Assembly: GCF_016920785.2 (NCBI RefSeq)
Contig: NW_024609837.1
Location: 23,679,565-23,743,564, forward strand
Reading direction: 5' to 3'
Length of the DNA stretch: 64,000 bases
Source of the DNA: Ixodes scapularis
Lineage: Eukaryota; Arthropoda; Arachnida; Ixodida; Ixodidae
Below, one piece after another: positions 11,301 through 21,176 of the stretch; position 1 is the stretch's first letter; each line of letters opens with the position of its first letter. The position numbers and the translations under genes are program-made. The notes under the pieces were generated by a model, which had not been told where the DNA came from, made no database searches, and saw nothing but the letters and a program-made list of their open reading frames with translations.

Positions 11301-12303
11301 ACAAACCTAATAAAAAAAAAATAACTGGTTAGTTGTTTTATTTATCTTTATAGAGACAAAACGTTTATTTTCAAATAATTTGAAAATAAATGCTTTGTCT
11401 CTATTAGAAATAGCGACCTAAAAGAAACAATGTCATTTTTCTTTTTCAAGCGGGTTTTTCAATTTTGTTTACAAAACCAAGGTCAGTTCAAAGAGTTCAC
11501 TGCATAATCGCGGATATTATCAGTTTTAAGTTGTCGATATAAACCAATTCATGGGGTAATTTAGATTTTTTTTTTTAAAGAGAATTGTTAGAAAAATTTG
11601 GAGAGGCACACTTCCACAGCTCGGTATACATTGCCAACTTGGCATTGAGCGGAGGGGTTCATTTCTACCGTCCCCAACTCGAAATCCACTTATTTGATGT
11701 ATCATTAGCTACGATGTGTATAAACTGGCATGATTGAGTGAGTGGTAGTTATTTCTAAAAATGTTTTGTTTGTATGAATATTTGTGCAAGCAAGACTGTT
11801 CACGCAAGGCAAGCAAGGCTGTTCGTACATGTCCCACAACAGTGCAGGGAAAACTGTAGTCTTCATCGCGCATTCTTGTTGTGCATAGACTAGCTCTACC
11901 AAATGCCAAATAGTTCATAGCCAGACTTACTTTCACGAAGAACCACATGAAGGCCTCTGGGTGTCCAACGCTAAGACATATCCCTGAGCTGTTAAGTACT
12001 TGTCACTGAAGATGCAAGCCCTTCAGCGACACGTCGGCGGACACTCAGGGACATCCAGGAGATTTTACTAAAGTTCTTTCTGCCATCCTTGACTACCTTT
12101 GCCCATCTTGCACTGAACCTTCAGCACGAATTCCTCCGGATGTCCTCTGCGTCCAGTCGGGACATCAAAGACTCCCACGCGACCAGGCGTCTCCCAGGAC
12201 GGACCTGCCACCAGCTGACTCACCCGAAGCTGGCCAGCGCCACGTTGCACTCCAGGCAGATGCAGACGGAGAGGACAAGGCAGCGTGGCAGCGTCGTCCG
12301 CAT
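4881..12303 (-). CDS. Wnt9: Wnt9-like secreted ligand, four exons, complete
   Basis: The spliced frame joins 12303-12224, 10281-10040, 7890-7601 and 5393-4881. That is 1,125 nt and 374 residues, with GT-AG introns of 1,942, 2,149 and 2,207 bp and matching phases (2, 1, 0). Residues 1-26 form a hydrophobic signal peptide ending near VALAS. A Wnt core follows: WKWGGCGDN, NHNLVVGIR, the motif CKCHGLSGSC around residues 214-223 whose Ser is the lipid-acylation site in Wnts, and a Cys-rich end with LVYLEESPSFC, CCGRG and WCCQLEC. The VYRETALVYA and WKWGGCGDN blocks fit Wnt9 (insect Wnt4/Wnt9) better than other subfamilies. Known Wnts are secreted and signal through Frizzled receptors. Orthology was judged by eye, without a tree; membership in the Wnt family is secure. 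Confidence 0.9.
6090..6250 (+). mobile_element. LINE C-terminal fragment
   Basis: The plus strand encodes YVVPRFSADKLLP and LNSLPDNIVTLTSKKQL, which resembles the ends of CR1/Jockey-type LINE ORF2 (a W/LNSLPxxIV block followed by a short tail). It lies in Wnt9 intron 3. The fragment is short and decayed. Confidence 0.45.
6530..7350 (+). mobile_element. CR1-type LINE 3' end
   Basis: The frame 6637-6933 encodes the C-terminal end of a LINE ORF2: LEPVDLLSLHRHRQKADLLF, LFKTLHGLINSPSLL and LRVPR, ending FYN. An AT-rich 3' UTR follows, with AATAAA near 7317 and a short (ATTG)n tail near 7326-7337, which is typical of CR1 termini. The element is heavily 5'-truncated, in Wnt9 intron 3 and antisense to the gene. 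Confidence 0.65.
7601..7890 (-). CDS. Wnt9: Wnt9 exon 3: central Wnt region
   Basis: The acceptor is TTCGGTCAG|TG and the donor ATTAGG|GTAAAC. The exon encodes YRETALVYALAAAGLTHSVA, a Cys-rich segment (RGCSSGRLSSRCSC) and WKWGGCGDN, followed by a basic stretch and NHNLVVGIR. It ends in phase 0. This block carries the strongest Wnt9 likeness. Confidence 0.9.
8395..8430. repeat. Perfect hairpin
   Basis: CGGTTTCTTCCACTCGTGGAAGAAACCG contains arms CGGTTTCTTCCA and TGGAAGAAACCG around a short loop. A partial second copy of the loop and stem (CACTCGTGGATGGAACCG) follows directly. It lies in Wnt9 intron 2. Confidence 0.55.
8612..8815. repeat. Foldback element in Wnt9 intron 2
   Basis: The left arm (GTAGTACTGAGTGAGATGGC, ATCGGAGAAGGCCAACG, CAGATTGGA) is complementary to the right arm (CCAATCTG, CGTTGGCTTTCTCTGATGA, TTTCAGCACTAC) with mismatches. 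The total is about 200 bp without a coding frame. A related motif, CAGATTGGACACG, occurs at 28650. Confidence 0.6.
9134..9156. repeat. Poly(C) tract
   Basis: A run of about 20 C, broken by one G before further C. Similar long G or C runs occur at 17200, 21983, 30413, 36493, 44545 and 57407, so mononucleotide G/C tracts are a feature of this genome. Assembly length is uncertain. Confidence 0.8.
9157..10039. other. Remainder of Wnt9 intron 2
   Basis: AT-rich intron sequence. No coding similarity or structured repeat was recognised. Confidence 0.5.
10040..10281 (-). CDS. Wnt9: Wnt9 exon 2: N-terminal Wnt region
   Basis: The acceptor is GTCCTTCAG|A and the donor AAAAAAG|GTGGGG. The exon encodes residues 27-107, including VKKFCQQHRKEA, DPGLVQAIVHG and SCQSLFQWEPWQC, the conserved first Cys cluster of Wnt proteins. 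It ends in phase 1, and its last G completes the Val codon opening exon 3. Confidence 0.88.
10282..12223 (-). other. Wnt9 intron 1
   Basis: A 1,942-bp GT-AG intron. A short hairpin of AAACGTTTATTTTCAAATAA type lies near 11358-11402 (arms AGAGACAAAACG... and ...TGTCTCT). No transposon protein was recognised. Confidence 0.6.
12224..12303 (-). CDS. Wnt9: Wnt9 exon 1: signal peptide
   Basis: The ATG is at 12303-12301. The exon encodes 26 codons plus two bases: MRTTLPRC, then a hydrophobic core ending VALASF. The donor is TTCGG|GTGAGT with GT at 12223-12222. The two leftover bases GG join A at 10281 to give Gly. The length and hydrophobicity fit a cleaved secretory signal. No second in-frame upstream ATG gives a better start. 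Confidence 0.85.
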
Positions 12304-12900
12304 GTCGCAGCGCCAGACTCTGCCGTCGACGGGGCGCGTCCATCCACGATGCACTCGGGACGGCAACAGACTACAGGACTCCCGACCTCGGTGACTTGCA
12401 TCTCCCGACACCACATCACAGTCGCCGGCGACGCGGCGACATTTGATCGGCGGCTTGTTTTTTGAGCGGCCTGGCGCCGGACACGCGCCCGCCGCACTCC
12501 GCAAGTGTGCACACGCGTCTCTACCCTGGCTGGGCTGAAGTTGACTTTGCGCGTCCGTCCTTTCCTCTCGCGGTGCGGCAGCGCGCGGCGCGTTCAGTCT
12601 CGCGCTCTCTCTCTCTCTTTGTTGCAGAAAAAAAGGGGCATCGGGAACCGTTACCTGAGCGCGCGACCGACCGGCGCCGTGGAGTCGCGGACGGTTCGGT
12701 TTACTCCGCCGACGTCAGACGAAATGCTGTCCTACCTGTCGTGTGGCGACGGCTGGACGCGAGCTCAATTCTGACTTCTGGGTGCATCGAGGGCATTCGA
12801 ATGTGTGTTTCAGGGGAGGAGCTCTTCGCCGACTCCCCGCTCTTGTCCCGGCGAGCGTGTAGAACGAGGGTTACGCAGGTGTGACGTCCAGGAATGAAAA
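12304..12900 (-). promoter_or_regulatory. Probable 5' UTR and promoter region of Wnt9
   Basis: This is the sequence immediately upstream of the Wnt9 ATG. It is clearly more GC- and CpG-rich than the surrounding introns and has a CT-rich stretch (CTCTCTCTCTCTTTG, 12606-12620). No TATA box or defined start site is visible. The assignment rests on position and composition. Confidence 0.3.
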
Positions 12901-13179
12901 ACATTGAGCTATTTGCGCCGCATGTCAAAATTATCTGCAGATATGCACCTCAAGTGTGTTGGAAAAACGTTTGCTTGATACATAGGCGAAAATGCATGAT
13001 ACATTTTTCTTTTACATAAAGATTGCTTCTGACGTGGACAACCGCTCACACACAAGCCGCTCACATATAATTGCGCGAGAGCCGCGAGGCCCGTGGCGTT
13101 CACTCATCTTCGCCTTTATCAGGAGCTAGCACACCGCGCATACACATATAGTATGTGAGGTTACAAATGACTTTCGCTC

Positions 13180-13250
13180 AAAAAGCAACGGATTACGTTG
13201 CTCGTTACGTTATAAATTGCTTCCACGTTACTTTTCCCGTACACCTATCA
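13180..13250. repeat. TAACG-rich repeat, left piece
   Basis: The motif GTTACG/CGTTAC is repeated in both orientations. It resumes at 14100-14225 with AAGTAACGAGTAA and CCGTTACTTGTAACGG. The mariner remnant and about 450 bp of other sequence sit between the two pieces, suggesting insertion into an older repeat. Confidence 0.45.
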
Positions 13251-13275
13251 AGGAAACAATAGAAGCACTTGTTTT

Positions 13276-13650
13276 ATGTTTTCAATCATGTTCTGCAACA
13301 CTACTTTCCATTTCTCGTACGCCCGCATCTTCCACCATGACAACGCACCGGCTCACACCTCCGCCCTCGCCACGGCCAAATTGGTCGAATTGGGCTACGA
13401 ACTGCTGCCCAATCCACCGTATTCTCCAGATTTGGCCTCGTGCGACTTCTTTTTGTTTCCAAACTTGAAAAAGTTACTCGCCGGGAAGAAATTTGAGTCG
13501 AATGAGGAGGTCATCGCCGCCACGGAAGAATACTTTGCAGACCTCGAGAAAACCTATTTTTCAGATGGGTTAAAAAAGTTGGAGCATGCTGGGTCAAGTG
13601 TATCGAACTAAAAGGAGACTATATTGAAAAAAAAATCGCCGCTTTTCCAA
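13276..13650 (+). mobile_element. mariner transposase C-terminal fragment with frameshift
   Basis: The frame encodes HHDNAPAHTS, the second catalytic Asp block of mariner transposases, then PPYSPDLASCDFFLFPNLKK with the third Asp. Thirty-four residues separate the two Asp residues, the DD34D spacing of mariner. A frameshift near 13585 breaks the frame after KKLEHAG; the +1 frame continues with WVKCIELKGDYIE, the normal mariner ending. The N-terminal DNA-binding half is missing. This is a dead copy. Confidence 0.85.
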
Positions 13651-13847
13651 AACTTTTTGTTTTTCTTTTGTAGGCTAAGTACTTATCGGACCACCCTCGT
13701 ACGTGCACTCCGTTCACCTCTAGGTTGACAGGGCAGCGAAAGCTGCGACTACACCCGCCATCCCGCTGGCTTATACGGCCACCGGAAATGAAACCCTGGA
13801 ATTCTGCGGACAAAGGCATCGGTGCGCATGCTCAGTTGCAGCGTCTA

Positions 13848-13900
13848 CGTCCGACAGGAGATCAAGAAGACAACGCCAACTCGGCGTTGCCTTCTTGATT
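13848..13900. repeat. Short strong hairpin
   Basis: ATCAAGAAGACAACGCC and GGCGTTGCCTTCTTGAT form a 17-bp stem with one mismatch around the loop AACTC. The stem is too short for a normal miRNA precursor. Confidence 0.5.
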
Positions 13901-14099
13901 TTTGTGTTTCGCATATGTGTATTATATCATGTGCCTTGCGCGTTTTTCTTAGTGGTTCTCCTTACCGGTTATCAAAAAATCGTGTTTTTTTTTCGGTTGT
14001 CCTCCTCTTCACGATGTTTTCTATTTTGTTGAGCTTGCTATCTTTACGCCGCTCATTGCCTGCTCATATTGCTCCTGTTTCTGTATTAAGTTCTTATTT

Positions 14100-14225
14100 T
14101 TATAAAGTAACGAGTAATTAAAGTAATTCGTTTAAAATATTGTATAACGAAATTACATTGCAAATTACTTGAAAAAGTAACGAATTACAAGGGATCCGTT
14201 ACTTGTAACGGTTTACTTCCCAAGT
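14100..14225. repeat. TAACG-rich repeat, right piece
   Basis: Repeated GTAACG / CGTTAC motifs in both orientations, ending in a TTACTTCCCAAG-type tail that also ends the 42.8-43.0 kb copy. See 13180-13250 and 42810-43330. Confidence 0.45.
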
Positions 14226-17200
14226 TTGCTCACGCAATGAAAAATAATTCCTGCAGACACCTATCAAAAATAAAAAAAAACTTAAAAAAAACTTGGAAAA
14301 TACGCGGAACGATTAACAACGCCAGTTATACACATACAGTATACAAGTGACATATGTAGTTGTTTCCAATTTTACGTTATCGCCATGTATCTCTTTCTTC
14401 AATAAATACGCGAGTGAAAAAATGTGCATTTGTTTTCTCACTCGACTATTATATAATTGATAAACTTGCCAAGTCAGCGACCTTTTTTGCACACACCACT
14501 GTTTAAAATTTTCGTTGCTGCCACAAGAAGACATGCTTTTGTTATGATGTGGTAGTAGCAGTTGTAAGACACATTTATTGTGCAAAAAAAAAACTGGAAA
14601 AGAGGGCAGGGGAGCACGTCGATGGCTATGAGGCCTGTACGACCTGGCGCACGACATTCGCACTGAACACACATAGGGAAACTCGGATGTGCACCTCCAA
14701 ACCCGACTCAAAAACGCGAAGCCTGTTTCGAAAAACGAAGAAGCGTTTACGTTAAACACGCCGACTTGGCGGCGCAAGACGCCGCCCAATTAAAAGGGCA
14801 CAGGTGTACGCATGCATCCATCCATCCACCGAGCCTTCGAGCTATAATCCCTGTATCGATTCATTCGCTGGTTCCAGGTAACTCGGAGGGACGCCGCGGA
14901 AACTTGGACCGGCCTAAAAGAGACGCCCTTGCTCGAACGGCGCTCGTGGTGTGCACGCGTGCCGCCAGTAGCGACAGTGCCACGTCGGGCGTATCTGGAG
15001 CGTCAGGTTTCGGACGCGGCCCGAACGAAACAATAACTGAGGTCGCGCTGCTGTCGAGCGCTGTTGCTGTGCGGTAACCTGAGCCCGAACTCGAGCGAAA
15101 GACGCACAAGAGGATCGGAATCGAGCCGCCTTTCCTTACGCGTGCGTACAAGGCCTATTAATATCCACGATGCGCTTGTGTCCTCACTTTTCTGCTTTTT
15201 TTAGCGTGGGTTTGGGGTTACTGTAACCTGGTGTACGCGGCCGGTTTTCTTTTTGCTTTCTTAAAATGTTTATTGAGGTGAACTCGATTTTGCGGGGGTT
15301 TTGGTGGCTTCACGCTTATATATATACATATTTATATATATACAACAACAACATAAGGAAACGATTAAACACGCGAAAAGATATGGGTGCCTACAACGTT
15401 GGTCGGGCGGGACGGTACGCCCTCCAAAAATGGAGACCCCGGAAAGCCAGGCCAGCACAGGATGTTTGAGCATGCACAGATGTTTACTAGAAAATGGTTC
15501 GTTATGTGTCCGAGAAGAAAAAAAATATCATCAGTCATTGCACTCTGTGGAGGTGGATGACCAGCGAAGCTTTTTAGCACGGGACACAGACCTGACACGG
15601 AATTTCGAACAGAGTTACGGACAGATTTATTGTCCTGATCGGTGGTCACCGTGACGACACACACATTTATTGATTTCTTGATCCGTGGTCATTATTTCGC
15701 GAGGACGACTATCGCCGCCCCGAGGAGCCGGAGAAAACTACACACGCGCGACGCTACCGCCACTCCGGGAGAGCGGAAGGAAAGCAAACTAGGCACGCAA
15801 GCGCACCGAATAAGAACAAAGAGAGGGCGGTGCGAGCGTATACAGACATGGCCGACGGAGGTCGCACTGTACCAAATCTTTGAGAAATTACCCAAGCATC
15901 AATGAGAATGCAGGGAATGGTGTTCCACGTGCCGCACGCGCCGGCGTCTGCAGTAGAAATTGTTCTAAAGCAAAAGCCTAAAACAACGGGCATCTTGCAC
16001 GCGCGTTCGTCACCGCCTTATTTTGGTTATTTACGTCAACTCTTTTATACGGGGAAGGCGTGCGCGTGCGGCGCGTGCGGTGGTGCGGGCGTAGAGTTTT
16101 TGTTGACGTACATGAAAAATCCACAGAACCCTACACCATAAACAGCTTCGCTGTGAAAAAACAAAAACAAAAAAATCTTTAGGGCGTCAGAAACCAATGA
16201 AGCGTGCCGAAGGGTATAAATTTGAATGTGCACCTTCAACAGCTGAATTAGGGTCATTTAGTCTATACAGGCCGCCTTTACATTGTAAGGTGCGAGGAGC
16301 AAGGGGAAGCGTCGACCGTCTACAACCGTCTCCAAGCTTTGCTGAACTTCTGTACCCACTATATACTTTTAGAAACTTTGTAAAGCTCGCGCGCGCGCGC
16401 GCGTGAACAACTAATATTTGGCATCCTCCATTTCATTGAGGACGCCTGAGTTGCTTCCTTTGTGAAACCTAGGCTCTGTAGTGTATACTTGCGTTGGTGT
16501 CACCCCGTGTGAATGAAAAGTGGACGTAAACTGCCGTGGCGACACTTCAGGCGCTGTGGTCCGAGTGTCAACGCGAAGGGTAGGATATGTCGGACGAAAT
16601 GGCGCGAGCCTATGCAGTATTGCATAGACTTCGCGTCTTTATGGAGCTGACGCAAGGGGCATGAGCATTTATGCGTTTCATAGAAGGGCCTTGGAAGTGT
16701 TTGCTCGCCCGCGCTCTTTCCTTCTGGAGAACAGTCTACCACAATCACTCAAAAATGCGTCGTTTCAGAAATAGGGATTTGTGAACACTCACCTGATCAG
16801 TAACGAGTATAATATTGCTAATTTTGTTTTTTCAATGATATTTTCGTGTTTGAAAGCACTTTAAAAAAAGAAAACACTTGCCGATAAATTTTATGGAATT
16901 CACTTTAGCTTTTTGAGTCTTACCGCTATCCTAAAACAGGCTAATTACACTGATTATTTTCAATTAAGACACTTATTGTTAGCGTGTGAGGAGTCTCAGG
17001 ACGATAATACATTTTGTCCGGATTTTTATATAGTCGATTGTGTTTTGTACTGTCTGTGTCCCAAAACTCTTTTTTTTTTTTATATATATATATATAAAAA
17101 GGACGCTCCGCCCCGGCGCTGAAACGAGGGTCTGATATCCTTCGTCAGTAGGGGATCTTCAGTGTCAACTGTAGGTGAGCGACCATGGCCCGCTAGAAGG

Positions 17201-17390
17201 GGGGGGGGGGGGGGGGGGGGAATAGGTTTTCTACAAAATCAGATAAAAAGAAAACACTACTTATGTTCGTGTTTTGCTTCCGTTTGTCTGAACATAGACA
17301 GACTGCATGCTGCCGCGGTCCGGAAGTCAAGAAAGTGAATGCGTGAGTCGACGGCCTGCTGGTGTACGAACACTCAGAAGCTCGACAATA
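14226..17390. other. Intergenic spacer, no gene recognised
   Basis: Short frames here have no recognisable similarity and no plausible splice context. Simple repeats include CATCCATCCATC near 14815, AT-rich steps near 15315-15345, (GC)n at 16388-16403, a TA run at 17081-17096 and a G tract of about 22 at 17199-17220. Confidence 0.5.
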
Positions 17391-17399
17391 GACCCCTGA

Positions 17400-17700
17400 C
17401 GACAGGCTGCCCTCTGTTGGCAGCTCTTGAATCCCTGCACAATGGCAGACTAAAACCTCAGCGTCACGGCACACTGGAAGAAACACACTCATAGAAAAAG
17501 GTGACGATCACAATGACGTTGCACTTTTGATGCTGTTTGATTGGCTCGTCGACTCCTAGCGTTGACCGTGCTCCGATGTTTGCTATCTTATGGAATGACT
17601 CGCACGTTCGTCGATGTCAGTGACTCCGCCATTGTGCAGTGGTTCCGATCTTCTAATAATCGACACGTGACTTTCGAAAGGAGTGCAAACATGCAGAAAG
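17400..17700 (+). repeat. Foldback repeat family F, copy 1
   Basis: AATCCCTGCACAATGGCAG and CCGCCATTGTGCAGTGGTTC form inverted ends around TGATTGGCTCGTCGACTCC and TTATGGAATGACTCGCACG. The same segments occur in opposite orientation at 47464-47725. Two copies on opposite strands establish a dispersed family. Confidence 0.6.
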
Positions 17701-18569
17701 AAACTTGGGCTGCAAATGCTACAAATAATTTATCTATCGGCGGGAATTCGTGTGCTTGATGCACGTAAATGATCCATGACATCAACTCGAATGTTCTTCT
17801 CCAGCGTTAACTTTCCAGTTTGTATATATTTCTGAAGACGCTCTTTTCGCGGAACCATCGTTGACAGTCAGGAACAATACCCTAATAAAGATTTTTTTTT
17901 CAGCGTTACCACGCGTTAAGTATTCTTGAGACTATCAGCTCGTGCCTGTAAGCGCCCTTCAAAATTCCAGAAGCGGCACAATTGTATACGCCTCATTAGA
18001 ATCTGTGTGCATCGTTACGAAAGCTTTCATTTACTTCCCTTATAAGGCGTGTCACTGTTTGTAAGATGCAATACCTGTTAAGCGCGTTTAGACACACCAT
18101 AAACTGCAGGAAGTACGAACTCGGCAGCAGGACCACCAGAAAGGCGACTCTTGTGACGTCAGTGTGGGGAAGGACTTCTTCCCGGCGCCATTTTCAGCGC
18201 AAGTGCGTTTAGTGCGTCGTACTAGAGCCACGAAATGAGCTTTGCTTCACGAGCAACGCCACTTGGGCCATCTTGGCGCCTGAATTCAGTCTTGCTCGCC
18301 AGTTGTCCGATGTTTTTATCTGAAATCGGAGTAAATGCTTTTCCGTGACAATAGTCCCCCCCAAAAAAATGTGAAAACAATACATGGCTGAGCAAGACGA
18401 TGTCGCCTGATGTTCCTGACCCCGTATCTGAGGCTTGGGATGTCGCACCCTTGATTTGTAACGATCACCAATGGCGCCGCGCTCTGACTGCACCGAGCAC
18501 CAAAATGGCGGTGCCCAGAAGAACACGGGGGAGCGGAGTGCTGCTACTCTAAGCACACACATGTATACG

Positions 18570-18575
<6 letters not shown>
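17701..18575. other. Intergenic spacer, no gene recognised
   Basis: No conserved frame or clear repeat was recognised. Confidence 0.45.

Positions 18576-18576
<1 letters not shown>

Positions 18577-18636
<60 letters not shown>
18577..18636. repeat. (AT)n microsatellite
   Basis: About 60 bp of uninterrupted AT dinucleotides, preceded by ACATACAT. It is probably polymorphic in length. Confidence 0.95.
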
Positions 18637-18638
<2 letters not shown>

Positions 18639-18639
18639 T

Positions 18640-21170
18640 TGACTTGGTTGCACCGACAAACATTAAAAGGTAACGAACAAACGAAGAACGATGGTGCAAG
18701 CTAGATGACGGAGGTTAAACATGGTGAATTTGACCAGAAAAAATGTATCCCAACTTTTCACTTCTTTTCGTCCCTAAATGAGCTAATCACCACGGAGAAT
18801 ACTGTGAGTGTAGCTACACGGGCTGCATGTGCTGGCGTCTGTAGCAGTAACTATTCTAATGGAAAAACCGAAAACAAGGACACTTTGCCATGTTCGTTCG
18901 TCTTATTTCATAATATACGTCGGACATGTTTTACAGATTAGGCGAGCATCTGCGGCGCATGTAACTACCTATCGAGTGTTCTTCTTGGTGTCTGAGTAAT
19001 TTGGCAAAAAGTCTATTGAACTGTCTAGAAAATACGTGTGGCTTTTTGAGAGGCAACGAGCGGTAAAAGTTTCTTGGCCGCTCTCTCCTCCGGTGCCCTC
19101 ACTCACCGCGACGGTTGCGGCCTAGTGGCGCCATCTCGTAAGACCGACCCACACCAAGCCGCGGAATTCAAGGCCTCCGACCGAGCGTGCCGGCGCCCAG
19201 AATCTCGGAGGCCATGCCGAATCTCTCTCGCCTTCGGCGGGTTAAATTTTCATTCCAAAATATAGAGTTTTGATTAATTGAGTTCACCATTTCCTACACT
19301 GCATTTGTACGGCAAAACTACAATTCCGTAGTGCAAATACACCGGTGCTGTCGGTCGAACCCCACGATCAAAACAGTTGGTAACGATATTTTGTTTTTCT
19401 CATCCAGACCAGTTTTCCGCAATTTTAAATGTTAAAGTTGCTTCAGAAATAACGTAAGTTTTGTGAAAAAAAAACACGAAAATACCGAGTGTTGTTAAGG
19501 CCGAATGTATTTAATATATATAACAAAATATATTTCTCTCGTCCAGCGCCTGCATAGACAGAACCAGTCACGGTTTTGGCAGAGTGGTTTCGCGAAAGTG
19601 GAGTTGTGTATTTCTTACATTGTGCTTGCGTTGTGCTTACGTTGTATACTACCGTCTCTATTAAACAGTTATATGCTTGTGCATTTTGATTCATTCACCT
19701 GCAACTACAGTGAACTCCGTACAATGTATGAAACCGAGAGAGTATGATTTTTACGAATTTTTTTATCTAATCGTGTGCACCCTGAAGTTTTATGTTCACA
19801 CTGTTTTTTCTTGTTGTTGTTTTCACCCAGTGTATTTTTGTTTTCTCTCGTGAGTGTGCTTTAGAAATATATTGTTAAAATTAGTTTTCTTTTCCTTTTT
19901 TTGCGAATATTTTAGCATGATGCTGCTTAGCTGCCAATATTAAGACTATGTAGACTCGTCAAGCTGCAATGGTTCAGCTATTTTTCCGCAACTCCTTCAT
20001 CTGTAGTTGTACATAGAGACTGATTAACATAACAATGACAAACTTATTTGATTTGGTTGTAAAATCCTTTCATGCCACTCCTGCTGCCCTGCTCCCCCGC
20101 AGCGTGGCTCTTCATGCGGCAAAGCATCCTTCCACTGGGCATTTCCTCGAACCTTCTGTGTACGACGGACTGCAAGCGTTGTTATCTGCGCAGTGTATAG
20201 CGTGACGCACAATGCCGTCACCTTTAACGAGGCTCCCTTTAGTGAGCATTCGGTTTACGTGTGCGATGAGTGGTTCGAATAGAACGACACTGTGTCATTC
20301 ATAACCTTCACCGTGCAAGGGAAAGTCACGGCAACCGGTTTTCCTGATAGTATCGAGCTAAGGATGACACAGCGCTTTTCGATTCGAACCCACTATCCGC
20401 ACACTCCTAGTATTTATAAAACTCGCCTTTTTACTTTATTGTAAAAAAGGAATAATAATAGAAACACGAACTTCGATTTAAGCAAACTCTCCAAGCCTCG
20501 TAGATTATTTCTTTTTCCGCAATGAGGAACCCCCTTTTCCCCTCCGCACACCCACACACACACAAAATCAGAACAAGGATTGTATACATTTAATAAACTA
20601 TTGTAAAGCACTACCTTGGAATATAATTACAATACATAGTTGTATATCTTAATTTGTAGATTTAGTCATTCCTGGGGGCTCATGACAGTTGTATACGAAT
20701 GTGAACGATTGAGGGCGCGTAAGGCATGAACGTGAAATCCGTGTGTATGATATGTTTATGTTTATGTTTAGTCCGTGTACCTTATTCGAATTGAGGTGCG
20801 CTCAATACATTATGTTGGTTCGAAGGATATGCGTGCTTGTTCCTCTGAATCTGCATCCCGTGTTCATCATTTTCAAGGCCTCCCGACCCGGGATGAAGAT
20901 GCTCCGGCACCTCGTCGGCCACAACACATGGACCAGCTCTCTTCGCGAAAGTGGAGTTGTGTCTTTCAACGGCGAAACCCATACGTGCTATTACTACAGG
21001 TGCACTTCCCCGCAGCACGGGTGTTATTGCGGCAAAGCACGCTTTTCGGGGGCGTATCTTCTGGGCACGCCGAACTGAAGAACTCTACGTACTGTCTCCC
21101 GTTAGACATAATACAATTAACAAATACCTCTATAGTAGAATTTGCACATTTGTGTCCTTTATTTTGTAAA
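18640..21170. other. Intergenic spacer with repeated short blocks
   Basis: No gene was recognised. The block TTCGCGAAAGTGGAGTTGTGT occurs at about 19589 and again at about 20943. GCGGCAAAGCA occurs near 20115 and 21030. These mark an interspersed repeat of unknown class. Confidence 0.4.
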
Positions 21171-21176
21171 AAAAAA

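Noticed and set aside
13848..13900. miRNA precursor
   Set aside because: The stem is only about 17 bp, shorter than animal pre-miRNA hairpins.
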